Shown: positions 1-12,551, numbered from the stretch's first letter. The stretch: DNA of 64,000 nucleotides from Eleusine coracana subsp. coracana (GCA_032690845.1 CM064430.1:45419882-45483881); one strand, 5' to 3'. Translations and numbers: made by a program. Notes: generated by a model from the sequence alone, not told the origin.

Positions 1-1589
1 TAAAAAAGGAGGATTGAAGTGGTAGCTTAGTTTGTGCTTGCTCACACTTTCGTTAATCTTAGATTTTTTTTGTTATTATGAATAAGATTACTAGCTCAGA
101 ACTTCTTCAGATGAAAACAGTTTTTTCTACTTTATGTTTAGAGGTTTGTGTCAGAATTTGAATGTGAGGATGATTCTGCAAAAATGAATTTTAACAGGGC
201 TGTGCAGTATTTATACAGCTGTAGAAGCCAGCGATGAGTGACGAATTTTAGGATCCTTTTCTTTTGTTATTTTGTAGAAAACCTTCACTATTATGTTTGT
301 TGTTTAAGTATAGTTTTACTGATCCATGATAAAAATGGAAGCCAAGATCCTCAAAATGATTTTTTTTATTGAAGATAACCTTGATCAAGAAATATTGCGT
401 GGACATCTTGTTGTCACGAAACAAGAGGCATCATGTGACCGATATTTTAAACAATAAAATTTCTTTGTAAAATTAATGGTCAGTAAATTTTAGAAAGCTA
501 CTTACTGATATTTTAAACAATAAAACTTACCCTTAAATTAATGGTCAGTAAATTTTAGAAAACTACTTACCGATATTTTAAACAATAAAATTTCTTTGTA
601 AAAAAAACTACTTACCTAGAAATTCAGGTGGGGATTTCGTGCACCCTAGATCCCCCCCCCCCCCCCCCCCCCCCACACACACACACAAAAAAAAAAACAT
701 CCAATGATGCCCCTTTTTTCAGTAGCTATAAAAGCAAGATGATGAGCACTTAAAAAACCAAGGCACGCATGGTGCCATAGACACCACAACCACAGTGGCG
801 CCGTGGGCTGCTTCCTGGGTCCTGACAATTTGTGAGCTGGCCGTTATCAGCACTCAGCACCTGGTTCGTGGGCGCCGTGTGATCGAGCAGATCAACATCC
901 GGTTCAAGCGGGTCGTTCATTTCGTCAGGGAACTTATATACTCAGCGTTGCCAACTCCAGAAACCAAAGTGCAGGAACGATGAATTTTCGTGCGCACTGT
1001 CCCAGCAAAACCATCAAAGCAATGTGTGGCGTGAACGTCTTGTTGTCACCAAAACAAGAGGCATCACCGTCTGTTGTCGCACAGACTCTGATCATCGAGT
1101 CACTCTGATCAGTCCACTATGTACTCTGCTACATACTACATGATGACGTGACTTGTGAAGGCCACAACTCATGGAGCCGGAAAATCTCTCAGTTGAACAA
1201 ACGGAAGGAGACGTGCCAGTCTAAAGAAGTTAGCTAGCTCTTCCACGCCGGTCGACAGCATTCTCGTGTGTTGCTGTGGCTGAACGTTGGCACTGCTCTC
1301 TCGTCGGCGCCGGCGTCCACATCACGTTCCTACACACCGGCCGAACGCATCCGCAGCGGTTATGCCTAATCTGGACATGGTCGGCGCAAGTAAGGACGCC
1401 GCGGAAACCTAGACGAGGGCTTGTAGACCTTCCTGTGGCGACGAGACGCCCCAACAGCTAGCCAAGCTTACCGCGCATATATATAGCAGCAAAGGCACAA
1501 GCACGGATACTCAACACGGCCGCCTCGGGCCTTGCTGTGGCGACGAACGCATCCGCAACCGGTGCTTATGCGTTCCTTCAGCATCAGGC
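1..1589. other. Gene-poor flank left of the Tekay element
   Basis: No convincing gene was found. The stretch holds a short tandem array (438-616), a poly-C/AC/poly-A run at about 651-690, and a duplicated short segment whose two copies lie near 401-431 and 1,032-1,063 (both read like 'cttgttgtcac' followed by 'aacaagaggcatca'). The open frames here are short and without recognisable domains. Joined across the transposon to position 16,734 onward, this was once continuous sequence upstream of the gene at 17,386. Confidence 0.6.
438..616. repeat. ~66-bp tandem repeat, about 2.7 copies
   Basis: The phrase 'gatattttaaacaataaaa' starts at 441, 507 and 572 (spacing 66 and 65). It is followed each time by a variant of 'ttaatggtcagtaaatttta' and 'ctacttac', with the last copy truncated. 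Units differ by a few bases. No coding role is visible. Confidence 0.8.
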
Positions 1590-1594
1590 CTCTC
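1590..1594. repeat. Target-site duplication (ctctc), left
   Basis: The five bases ctctc directly precede the TG of the left LTR and recur at 16,729-16,733 directly after the CA of the right LTR. Five-base duplications are normal for Ty3/gypsy integration, and the perfect match fixes both ends of the element. Confidence 0.93.
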
Positions 1595-4500
1595 TGTCAC
1601 AGAACCGGCTTACCACGGAGCCGGCTCCGTTTCAGGATTTCCTTAGGTAGTGATACGCACTGTGACGTTCCATAATATAACACACAGTAAAGAATATAAT
1701 TGCAACAAGAATATAGATAAAGTACAGAGTTTTATATAAATTCGAATTTAAAATTTATAAACTAGAGTTTTTAAAAAATACGAAAGCGGAATAGTCTATA
1801 TGATAGATAGCTCGATAGAATAAGTAAGGTACATTCGCCTCTCACAACAATTCAAACAGCATATCTGGCTTTGTAGGTGTTTGCCCAAACACCGTGCCAG
1901 CAATCAACGGTCTACTCCTCATCATCGGTGCACCGTTCCCACTTGATGTTCCAGCAATCAGGTCGCTGGCCTTTTCAGTGGAATCTTCTACCGCAGTGGC
2001 AGTCTCCATCCTAGTCATCTAAAAACCACATAGAACGTCGCTCTGAGTAACTAGTTTACTCAGCAAGACTGACCCGTCAAGGTGGCCAACTATAGCCGAT
2101 TTCTAAACATGCACAGGCTAAGGGTAGGGTTCATATTGCCAAAAACCAGCCTAAGAGTAAATCCCTAGTCTTCAGTTTTAGCGTTAATTTAAGTTAATAG
2201 ACGAAATAGTAAATTTAGTTTGCACTATGACTACAACAATCAAGGTTGCAATATAATTAATAATAATTTCCAAACAACAATATTAAACCCTTTCAACAAA
2301 ATAATGACTTTCGACACTATTTCGGAGTAGCGATCAACTGGTACTCGTTACTGTGAGGGGCAGCGACTCGAATTGATTCACATCCTGCAGGAGAAACCTG
2401 CTTATGCGATCCATATGTACTTTATGGAAGTCGCATGGAGCAACCTTTCGCATACGGTACTACAAGATCTTCCACGTCTGGCTCCCCCGAGAAGGGTCCG
2501 ACAACGCGATGCGTCCTGTGCCGCCATCCATGGGTAGATTCCTCCCTCCTCTCAGCCCCAGTTCCACCTTAAGGATCAGGGTACCTTCCGACCAGGCAGT
2601 AGTCGTAGTTATGTCGGTTTACTAGGCCCATAACTCCAGCATCCAAACAGTACGTTCAAACTTGACCTCATAGGACCGGACACGAGGCGTAGCCTTAGAT
2701 GACTCGGACGGAGCTACCTCCTTGAAGACAAGCTATCCTTCCCTTTCCACCTAGTTGCCCGTCCGATCTTCATTTGTTTTCCCATTCCATGTTTCCTTCC
2801 TGTGACAATATTCTCAAGTGATAATATTTCCTGATCTACGAGTGGTCTCCATACCACTCGACGAATGATCGTCCTAAATTAGGCAGAGCAACTAACGTCC
2901 TGAGGCTAATATCGGGTAAAAGAGGACCTACTGTAATGCTAGGTTTTCAAACAACTCCTATAAAATTAATGCACAGGCAAGCCTACACCCCTAATTAGTG
3001 ACAAAAGAAAAAATATAAAACTGGTGGGATGCACCGGGGCTTGCCTTGAGCAGGTTCCTGGTTAGCGGGGTTCCCTCCTTGCTCTTCTGACTCCTGCTCC
3101 TGTCCCGCTTCCACGTGATTCACCTCGTGACCTATATGATGCGAAAGCGATGCATGAGAATAAGTTTTGATTCATGGCACTTCCTCAACAAATATGTTAT
3201 AACGACAATATTTCATGTAAAAGTGTACGAGGGTGTGTCGATTAGTTCAGTAATATAACCCATATGGTCTGAGGCATAAAGTGGATGCGTTTAGTGTATT
3301 TTCTTCATGGACTCCAAAAACTAACCGTGGAATTTGGGTACAAGAAGTACGGGGGTTCACATGTTCGTGCTCGAAATACCCATGCTAGGCACATGAGGAG
3401 TGGGCATGGACCGAAATAGTACTACCAGTGTGTTGGTACGTGGTTATGCAACAGAAGCAATTACGACATAAAACTTTAGCGAATAATCATAGAAATTTAA
3501 TAGCTATTAATCCCATAGGGTAATTAAATAATTTAGCATGGTTCTGGACATCAAATAGAAATAGGTGATTTACTGTAACTAGGACATATTAGTGATGATT
3601 TATTGGCCAAGTTTCATTGACATATATTGAGCCATTAGTTTTAAACAATTAAGACTATGCTTAGGGTTAAATAATTAACTAGGGCTAAATTATAGAGAAA
3701 TAGGGTTTATGGTTTTACAGCAAGGTCTAACAAATCAAAACGTGATTTTTTACCAAGTATCAAGAATTTACTAAACATATATAATTAAAACTAAATTTAT
3801 TAGTATTTTGGTCATTTAATTTGGTACGGATGAAAATACTGACATGCAGGGAGATTTCATATTTTTGTTAAATAGTACATGTTCAGAGAAGCCTACTAGA
3901 TTTTTACCATGCCCTAAAATCCATAGTAAATAATTTACTATACATTTTCAAAGTTTTTTCCATTTCCAGGAAATAGATTCTAATTGAAACTAAAAAGAAA
4001 AATGCATTTCTGGCCTCGTGGGCCAGATCTACCGCGGCCCACCGGCCGAACATGTGTGCGGGGCGCGCTCGGGCCAGATTCGGCCGGAGAGTGATGTCGG
4101 GCCTAAAGATCGTTGCGGGCCAGCGGCCAACCTGGCCATTGGCTAGCTCAGCCGAGCCGAGCGCGCCGCCGCGCGTGCGGTGGCACGGGCACGGCGGCGC
4201 CCTCGGCCGCGTGCGGTGGCGCGGACACGGCGGTCCACCGGAGCAACGACAGCTCCCACATTTGTGCGGTCATGGCCAACGGAGTGGTGCGGGTGCGCGG
4301 CGCGCGAGAAGGGAGGGAGATGCTCACCGGAGCGTGATTTCAGTGGGGAGACACCACGGCGGTGGACGGTAGTGGTCGGTGACGAAATCCCGGCGGCAGA
4401 TCTGCACGGGGTCAGGCCGAGTGAGGTCGAGGGCGTGCGCTAGGGGTCCAAGTTTTCAAGGGAGCAAGGAATCAGAAAGCACTCACCGGAGCGGAGAATG

Positions 4501-5388
4501 CGAAATGGGGAAATGGTCATTGGCGGCGGAGAAGAAAAGAGCGACTCCCAATGGCTTGGCCCACGAGAGGTGGAGCGGCTTCGCGTCGAGCTTGAGGACG
4601 ACATAGTGGTGCTCCAAGGGTGGATGTCTGAGACAGGGAGGCAGCGGCTAGGCGGCGCGACGAAGCTTAGCACACGGCGTCCATGGCGGGTCGAGTGAGA
4701 GGAGAACAAAGGGATGAGCGCGAGTGAGGGAGAATGGGGAGTACGTTCCAATCGGGAGGGGGACAAAGAGCGATGTCGTATCGGTGTGGGGGCGTTGATC
4801 CGCGGAGGTGCCATTCACGCCCGTCGTCGGCGCCCATGCGGCGTACGGGCAGGCGAGGACCGGGGCGGCGCCGATTTGTGTTTGTTTACTGAGAATGACA
4901 GGTGGGTCCCACAGGGAGTTTTCTTTTTCCTTTATTTCCAACTCTTATAAACCACTAGTGTTTGTTATTTTCATTAGAGATATTTGGGAGTGGCTCCCGA
5001 CAAACTTAAAACATGATTAGGCTCGATATGATGTGATTGATTTTATAAAAATCCTAAGTACTATTAGTTCTTAACCGAATTTAAATAGTAATTTTGTGAA
5101 GTGGGTTAGTTTTTGACCCTTTTACCATTTATTTGGGGCATTAATCAATAGCATAAAAATCTGAAAAACTCCTAAAAATTCTAATTGATCATGGAGTCCA
5201 ACATATATTTTTGGTGGGGGTAAGTTCCATTAAAATTTTTAAACTTATAGTTCAACGGCAACCAAATCGACTTGATTTCAAATTTGAATTTGATCAATTT
5301 AAATTCAAACTTCTATTTTAGGCTCTTATACTTGTGGGGTATGATCCTAGGGCGTGTCATGGGAGTGCATGATACCAGAGGTGTCACA
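1595..5388 (-). repeat. 3' LTR of the Tekay element
   Basis: It begins TGTCACAGAACC and ends GTGTCACA on the plus strand, and matches 12,987-16,728 along its length. This copy keeps a ~32-bp stretch (about 2,660-2,695) and a ~24-bp GC-rich stretch (about 4,170-4,195) that are missing from the other LTR. GC-rich open frames at 4,050-4,950 recur in both LTRs but lack domain similarity, so I treat them as LTR sequence and not as genes. Confidence 0.93.
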
Positions 5389-5402
5389 GCCCTCCCCCCT
5401 TA
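5389..5402 (-). other. Polypurine tract of the Tekay element
   Basis: On the minus strand, taaggggggagggc abuts the first base of the 3' LTR. A purine run at this position primes plus-strand DNA synthesis in LTR retroelements. Confidence 0.8.
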
Positions 5403-5433
5403 AAGAAATCTCGTCCCGAGATTAAGGAAAGTA

Positions 5434-8400
5434 CTACGGTTTACCTAGGTGCTGGTGTAGGAATTCGGGGTAGTGTCTTTGTAGGAACTCTTTCGTCTCC
5501 CAAGTAGCCTCCTTCGCAGTGTGGTTGCTCGATTGGACCTTGTAGAACTTGAGCGTCTTCTTGCGAGTTACTCGTTCCTTCTCATCTAGTACCTTCACCG
5601 GAATATATCAAGTCGGGTTGTAGCTGATCCGTGCCCTCCAAGGGAACGTCTACTGGTGTCTTCAAACATTTCTTGAACTAGGACACATGAAATGTGTCAT
5701 GCACTCCTGCAAGTTCCACTGGCAGTTGGAGCTTGTAGGCCACAGGCCCACACCTTGCAATAATCGGATAGGGGCCAATGCAACGGAGTGCTAACTTCCC
5801 ATGAATACCAAATCGTTGTACACCTTTGGTTGGTGAAACTCAGAGGTAGACCATATCACCGACTTTAAACTCCAACGGGCGACGCCTTTTATCTGCATAA
5901 CTCTTCTACCTGGATTTTGCTGCTCGTAGATTCGACTGGATTTCAAGCACTTTCTCCTCAGCTTGTTGTACTAGCTCGGGGCCAAACACTACTCTTTCTC
6001 CTGATTTAGACCAGCTCAATGGTGTCCGACAACGACGACCATAGAGAGCCTCGAATGGTGCCATCTTGATGCTTTCTTGATAACTATTGTTGTATGCAAA
6101 CTCGGCCAGTGGTAAGCATTCGTCCCACTTCTTGCTATGATTCAATACATATGCCCTCAACATGTCCTCTAATATTTGGTTAACTCTTTCTGTCTGACCG
6201 TCTGTTTAGGGGTGGTATGCAGAACCCCGGATCAACTTGGTGCCAAGTGACTCGTGTAGCTTTTCCTAAAAGCGTCCAACAAACTGAGGGCCCTTGTCGG
6301 ATACAATTGTTTTGGGCACTCCGTGTAAGCATAGGATCCGATCTATGTACAATTGTGCATACCTCTCTGTTGTGAACCATGTCGATACAGGGACGAAGTG
6401 TGCAACTTTAGTCAACCGATCAACAATCACCCATATAGAGTCAAACTTGCGTGACGTGCGGGGAAGACCAACAATAAAATCCATACTAATATCCTCCTAT
6501 TTCCATGCTAGAACACTCAAGGGTTGTAGTTGACCAGCTTTCTTGAGATGATCGGCCTTGACTCGACGACAGGTGTCACATTCCGCTACATACTTTGCTA
6601 TGTCCCTCTTCATACGAGTCCACCAATATTTGGATCTCAAGTCGTGATACATCTTGTTGCTGCCCGGGTGTATGGAGTACTTCACAACATGAGCCTCATC
6701 CAAAATATTTTTGCAAAGTTCCAGATTCTTAGGCACTACCAGGCGATCCTTGAACCATAACACACCTTGTACGTCCTCCCGAAAACACTGGACTTTAGCA
6801 TCGCCCTCCTTTAGTCTCCTTCTAAGGTGTGCCACGCCAACATCATTCTTCTGGGTTTCTACTATCTCTTCTCGCAAGGTAGGTACCAACACTAGGTTAT
6901 AGAGAGCTCCGTGGGGTGTTACCTAGACATAGTGACCATCTTGCACTTGTCGGCTGACCATGATATGGTGGCAATGAGCCTTACGACTTAGTGCATCAGC
7001 CACGACATTTGCTTTTCTGGGGTGGTAATGCACTTCCAACTCATAGTCTTTAATCAATTCCAACCAACGACGTTGCCTCATTGTCAGATGATCCTGAGTG
7101 AAGATGTACTTCAAGCTTTTGTGATCGGTGTAGATACGAACTAGATTACCAAGCAGGTAGTGTCTCCACATTTTCAATGCCAGTACCATTGCTGCTAATT
7201 CCAGATCATGTGCAGGATAATTCTGCTCATGCTTCCTCAATTGCTTGGACCCATAAGCGATGACTCTACCGTCTTGCATGAGCACACACCCTAATCCAAT
7301 ACATGAAGCATCGCAATAGACATCAAACGGCTTCCCCAGGTCCGGTTGAGCTAATATTGGGGCAGTCATAAGATGCTTCTTTAGGGTTTAAAAAGCGTCT
7401 GCGCAGCCTTGATCCCAGACAAATTTCTTTTCTTTCTTCAACAGCTCAGTGATGGGTTTTGCAATCTTGGAGAAATTTGGGATGAAATGGCGATAGTAAC
7501 CAGCCAATCCAAGAAAACTGTGTATGTGAAATACAGTTTTCGGTGTCTTCCAGTTCAGTACATCCCTTACTTTGCTAGGATCTACTTCTATGCCTTCTTC
7601 CGAGATGACGTGGCCCAAAAATGGTACTTGCTTCAACCAAAATTCACATTTGCTAAATTTAGCATATAGCTGATGTTCCCCTAACCTCTGTAGCATAATG
7701 CGAAGATGCTCTGCATGTTCCTCTTCTGACTTGGAGTAGACTAGGATGTCATCAATAAACACCACTACAAATTTGTCCAGCTCTGGCATGAACACCGAGT
7801 TCATGAGATACATGAAGTGTGCCGGTGCATTTGTCAAACCAAAGAACATCACTAAGTACTCGTAGAGTCCGTACCGAGTGGAGAAGGTTGTCTTGGGGAT
7901 ATCTTCAACACAGATCTTTATTTGGTGGTATCCCAATCGCAGATCGATCTTGGAGAAAACCTTAGCTCCAATTAGCTGATCAAAGAGAATATCAATACGG
8001 GGCAGTGGGTACTTGTTCTTGATAGTCACGGCATTGAGTGGTTGGTAATCTACACACAATCTCAATGTCTCGTTCTTCTTTTTTACAAACAATGCCGGAC
8101 AACCCCACGGTGAAGAACTTGGTCGAATAAATCCTTTATCTAGCAACTCTTTCAACTGCTCTTTCAGCTCCGCTAGTTCCTTTGGTGCCATTTTATAGGG
8201 TCTCTTGGATATGGGTGTCGTTCCTGGCTGAAGCTCAATTTTGAATTCGACATCCCGATCCAGAGGTAGTCCAGGTAGATCATCAGGGAATACGTCTGGG
8301 AACTCGCTAACCACTGGAATATCACCTAATGAAGTGGCGTGGGTGTGGTGAACTACAGGGGTTGCCGGTCGGGGATAATTCACTTGAAAACTCACTTTGC

Positions 8401-8850
8401 CTCGGGTGGGGGAGTCTAAGTGTACGGTATAAGTGTCCGTGTCTAGAAGGGCTTTATGATACTTCATCCATGGCATACCCAAAATTACATCGATGTTGCT
8501 CCCCTCAAGAATCATGCAGTCCGCAAGATACACTTTTGTCACTAGAGTTATAGGTATTCCCCTAACTTCATATTTTGCGGGCGTGTACCTATGAGATGAT
8601 CTAATAAGGTATTGGGTCTTCATAAGATGATAGGGTAGTTGTAGAGTTCTAGCATACAACTCACTGATAAAGTTGTGTGAAGCCCCAGAATCAAATAGCA
8701 CGAGTGTGGGGTGGTCTTGAATAGAGAACATACCAACGAGGATGGGGTTGTTCTCCGGAATCTCCTCCAGCGTGGTGTTGTTCATGCGGCCAGTGCGGTT
8801 GGGTCCCTTGTTGTTGCGGTTGTTGTTGTTGTTGTTGTTTCTCGATGGTT
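5434..8850 (-). pseudogene. Degenerate pol: protease, RT, RNase H, integrase, chromodomain
   Basis: Domains appear in order on the minus strand. The protease motif DSGASHNFIS lies near 8,690. Reverse transcriptase spans about 8,300-7,400, with FIDDILVYS near 7,740-7,765. RNase H (YCDASCIGLG) begins near 7,330. Integrase has an HHCC finger (about 6,700-6,540) and a core from MDFIVGLP (6,484) through VSDKGPQF to the region ending ESIKMAPFEALYG (about 6,080), so the acidic triad seems present. A GPYPII segment follows near 5,740, then a chromodomain ending HYPEFLHQHLGKP with its stop at 5,434-5,436. The frame from protease to the integrase core is interrupted by in-frame stops near 7,387, 6,920, 6,495, 6,266 and 6,208. 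The chromodomain is in another frame, so a further frameshift lies near 5,600. The aromatic residue expected in KVQWSNH is Ser here (KVQSSNH). Confidence 0.9.
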
Positions 8851-8871
8851 CGGGCCCGTGTTCCGCTTGGG

Positions 8872-9920
8872 AAACATGCACTCCCTCAAAAAGTGTCCCA
8901 GGCGACCGCAGTTGTAACAGGGAAAAGGCCCCATCTGGGTGTTCTGCTGTGGCTGTGGACGATACGCGCCTTGGTTCTGCTGCTGACGGAATGCCTGGGG
9001 TCGCTGTTGTGGCTGCTGGGGTGAACGTGGAAATGGTGCTGACACAGGGGTGGAACATACCTCTGTCCCGAGGGATCCGTATACACCATGCAATACTTCT
9101 GTGGGGGTCCACCGGATGACCCCATAGCACTAGCGGACCTCTTCCACTCTGCCATCACCTTGCGGAACCCATCCTCTGCAATGATGGCATTGTTGACGAA
9201 TTCCGCAAATGTGCCGCCCATGTTGGGGTTGAGGTGGTCCTGCAATTCTGCGCTGAGACCCTCCAAGAATCGGTCCTTGCGCTTGGCGGGGGTGTCTACC
9301 CGTTCAGGAGCATAGAGTGCCAGGCGGTTGAACTCCTCGCAATATTCTTCGACACTGCGGTTGCCTTGTTTTAGAGCTGCAAACTCTCGTGCTTTCCTGC
9401 GAATGAGCCCTGCAGGGATATAGTGTGCACGGAACACTATCTTGAATTCGTCCCAAGTAATCTGTAGGTTCTCCCCAACTGAGGCGACATGGTTGGCCCA
9501 CCATGCCCCAGCTGCACCATGCAGCTGTTGTGTCACGAACAACGTCTTCTGCACAGGCGTGCAGTTGAGAAGCCCAAACTTGGACTCGAGCATACGGAGG
9601 AAGTTTTCAGCCTCCATGGGTTCAGTGGTGGAGCTGAATGTAGGTGGCCTGGTGGCGAGGAGATCGGCGTAGGTGTTGTTTTGTGCTGCTTCATCGTTGT
9701 TGCCCCTAGCATTTCTGCTGGCCATATTCTACTGTGCCAACTCCCGCATGAACTCCGCCTGTTGCTACTGGTTCTCTATCATGCTGGCGAAGAACTGCGC
9801 CATCATCTGCATGGGGTTGGGAGGCGGTGGTGGAGCCTCATGCTGAGTGTTGTCCTCCCTAGCCCTGGAGCTTTCGGGTTGCTCGCCGTGGAGCTCGTTG
9901 GTGTTGCAGGTGCGAACCAT
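8872..9920 (-). pseudogene. Degenerate gag with CCHC zinc knuckle
   Basis: The likely start is the ATG at 9,920 (MVRTCNTNELHG). An acidic/proline N-terminus is followed by two in-frame stops just before 9,725. A long stretch with the retrotransposon gag core (GAAGAWWANHV, and LEGLSAELQDHL) follows. The knuckle CYNCGRLGHFLREC (CX2CX4HX4C) lies near 8,880-8,925, but in a different frame from the core, so a frameshift separates them. The N-rich linker into protease is in a third frame and crosses a (GTT)n microsatellite at about 8,815-8,842. The product would be the structural capsid and nucleocapsid of the element. Confidence 0.85.
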
Positions 9921-10237
9921 TCTGAAATGCAAGAATAGGGATTCCAATTAGCATCTTTTCCAACAACATCATTGCATAAATGAATTCATATAACATTGCA
10001 ACAAAGGTAATAATGAACAACTAACATTTTTCCGACATGGTCTGCATCCATAAACTACATAAGTGCAAGTACAAGTCAATAAGGTCTGCAGTACATAACT
10101 CGAAATATATGGCCATCGAGTCACAAAAGAAATTCACGTGGGTGATCCCCAAAATACAACAATCATGCGTGAATCGACAAAAGCTACCTACCCACTCTGT
10201 CCTACATGCCCGGCCTAATCATGCCTGGTATGACCTA

Positions 10238-11194
10238 CTACTCCCTGTCTCCAGCTATGTCGGAGGATCCTGGACGGTCTGCCCCCATCGGTGCTGGCGG
10301 CTCGTAGTCTATGTCGGACTCCTCGTCCATGTCCTCCTCTGGGTCCTCCTCCTCTGGTGCTGCCGGTGGCGCCAGAGCTACCTCCAGCTGCTCCTGCAGG
10401 CCCTGATTCTCATGGGCCAGGGTCTCCAGGTCCTCTCCCATAAGCTCCATCTCCTGCTGGGCAGCCGCCAACTGCTGCTGTAGGTGCTCGTTATGGTTGG
10501 CGCGCTGCTGCATAATCATGCCATGCCTATCCACCTCCTGCTCAAGGGCGTCACGCTGTCCTGTAACCTCAGTCACGTGAGTCTCGCTCGCCTGAAGAGC
10601 AGCGGTCAACCGCTGAATCTTCCTCTGTTGTGCGTCAACCTGCGTCTGCAGGTTGTTCCTCTGCACCCATACCTGCTCAGCTTCTGCTAGTAGGATCCTG
10701 CTGCGGCTGTTCGACTCCTCATCCAAGTTGAGGAGGCACTCGATGTAATGAGATATGCGATGGTACCTCTCGTGGTACTCTGGGTAGTCGTCAGGGGCAA
10801 TGCGCCTTACGCGCTTCTGCCAGACCGGGTTGGCCTAGTGCCATATGGGAATCATCTCGAATGGGGTCCCAGAGAGTACTGTGGTATGGCGCCCGCAGAA
10901 GTGGGTGAGAGCCCTATGGACGGCTCTCTCCAAGCCCTCCCGAAGGCTCTCACACGTCACCGTGCTCTCCATCCCCGGCAGGTTGGGGCTGCGTGGGTGG
11001 GTGGACACGCTGATGTGCACCTCAGCGAGGGTCAGGCCGTGACGGCGGACCTCACGCCCACGGTATGAAGGCGGCTCCATGTAGCACAGCAAATGCAGTA
11101 GGCCCCACAAAAGAGTAGAAAAGCCACGGTGCTGAAGGCCGGTGGTGTAGCGCCACCCGTTGTGTGCCAACTCCTCAAAGACGTGGTCGCCCAT
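10238..11194 (-). pseudogene. Accessory ORF upstream of gag, C-terminal coiled coil
   Basis: This is a single frame on the minus strand of about 317 codons with one in-frame TAG at 10,832-10,834. The frame stays open on both sides and resumes ANPVWQKRVRRIAPDDYPEY. The first ~120 residues (MGDHVFEELAHNGWRYTTGL...) match no domain I know. The second half is a long heptad-rich coiled coil rich in Gln, Glu and Leu, followed by an acidic tail (PEEEDPEEDMDEESDIDYEP). Directly before the ATG the minus strand reads gggtttttgttccag, which looks like a splice acceptor, so the ORF could have an upstream exon. It lies between the leader and gag in sense orientation. Function is unknown. Additional ORFs are known in some plant Ty3/gypsy elements, but I cannot say from memory whether this one has been described. 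Confidence 0.75.
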
Positions 11195-11434
11195 CTGGAA
11201 CAAAAACCCAATGGTGAGTATAGTGTTCCACAAGCTGAGAATGCATATCATAACGAGGGATAGGGTGCTGAAGGTGATGGAAAAAAAATGACCACAAAGA
11301 TAGATTAAGTTTCGACTCTTAGAAATGAATAATCTGTCCTAATATGTAGCCATCACTAAATTAAACTTTAAGCTATCTTAGGTACAGAATCTGAAAAACC
11401 ATTGAACATCAATGTTTGAAATAACTTAAACACC

Positions 11435-12300
11435 TTTCCAACGAGTACCTACACACCCTTGTCCAATAAAATATTCAGGAGATATGAATTTTTCAAATCG
11501 ACTATCAGCTCTGAAATTCTGCTCCCAGCCAACTATGTCACCTGACCAATAGGTAAACACGGAAATAGAAACTGCTCTTGATGTAGGCAAAACTAGCCAT
11601 TTGGGCTTATACCAAAGTTGTAGAGGACGCTCTTACCTTTTCAACATATATTTACTCACTCTCATCAGATAAGCGATTTAGGAGCTACGAATTTTCTAAG
11701 TCACGGTTCAGAATCTGAAAGTTCGATATGACAGGGCTATGTTTGGTCTGGAAAAGGGGCTGGAGTCCAGTTTTCTTTTTATTTAACCATAGAAGTAATC
11801 TACCAACTTTGTGGAGAGTTTTAACATCTTTCTAACATATATTTACACGCCTCCAACTAATTCTTAGAACTCAAGATATACAATTTACACTACCGGTAAT
11901 TTTTTTGAACCGAGTTTCTGGACAGAACTGGGTGACTCTGATTATTTGCTTATAGCACTATCTTCCAGGTTCCAAATCTAAAAACATAAGCTACTAAAGT
12001 TGTAGAGCATTTCATAAACTTTCTAGGGAGTGCTCATACAACCATAGAGGTGGTTCGAGCAAAAAGTTATGAATTTTACACAATAGGTCATGAATCTGAA
12101 GTTTAGATTGACGTCACTTCGAAGTGCTGACTCGGACATGCCCAAAATAGCATTATCCGGACAATTTCAAAACAAAACTCTTTGCTGGATGTATAGAGGG
12201 TTTGTTCATGATTTCAACAAGTATTTATTTGTATGAATTTGACTTTCGAGTGAGGAGATATAGATTCTTATGTGGGTGACATGTTCGCTGAAATTTCAGT
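11435..12300. repeat. ~191-bp degenerate tandem array in the Tekay 5' leader
   Basis: Similar starts recur at 11,435, 11,637, 11,828, 12,018 and 12,211 (spacings 202, 191, 190, 193), each a variant of 'tttctaacatatatttac'. A preceding motif like 'actaaagttgtagag' occurs at about 11,611, 11,802 and 11,994. Further along each unit comes a variant of 'cagaatctgaaagtt'. Identity between units is low but the period is steady. It lies in the untranslated leader between the primer site and the accessory ORF. Confidence 0.75.
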
Positions 12301-12516
12301 TTGCATAATAAATTAATACTCCAATATCTTACATGAATGCATATGCTTTCGGTCTAAACGTCCTCACAAAATAAAAGTTGGCCATGAATAGGACCATACG
12401 TATAGTCGGTGGCTGACGATCTCTCAAATTAGTCATACTCTACATGTTTCTTGCGCGAATCGTGATTAGCGTATCTGCAGAAAAATTCCATCCAACCATC
12501 CACATTTCAGGCAATT

Positions 12517-12548
<32 letters not shown>
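12517..12548. repeat. (GATA)8 microsatellite
   Basis: Eight uninterrupted GATA units lie in the leader of the Tekay element. Confidence 0.95.

Positions 12549-12551
<3 letters not shown>

Noticed and set aside
646..828. Minus-strand frame ending in a glycine run
   Set aside because: It is produced by a poly-C/AC microsatellite at about 651-690; no domain.
795..1461. Short open frames on both strands
   Set aside because: Under 80 codons, overlapping each other, no recognisable motif, no promoter structure.
4052..5020. Several GC-rich open frames, also at 15,437-16,348
   Set aside because: They lie inside both LTRs of the Tekay element, recur in parallel with frame changes, and show no domains.
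8886..9130. N-terminal ~85 codons of the long minus-strand protease/RT frame
   Set aside because: They overlap the gag core and CCHC frame and read as an out-of-frame shadow; true continuity begins near the Asn-rich linker.
8329..9938. Plus-strand frames opposite gag and protease
   Set aside because: Shadows of the minus-strand retrotransposon coding sequence.
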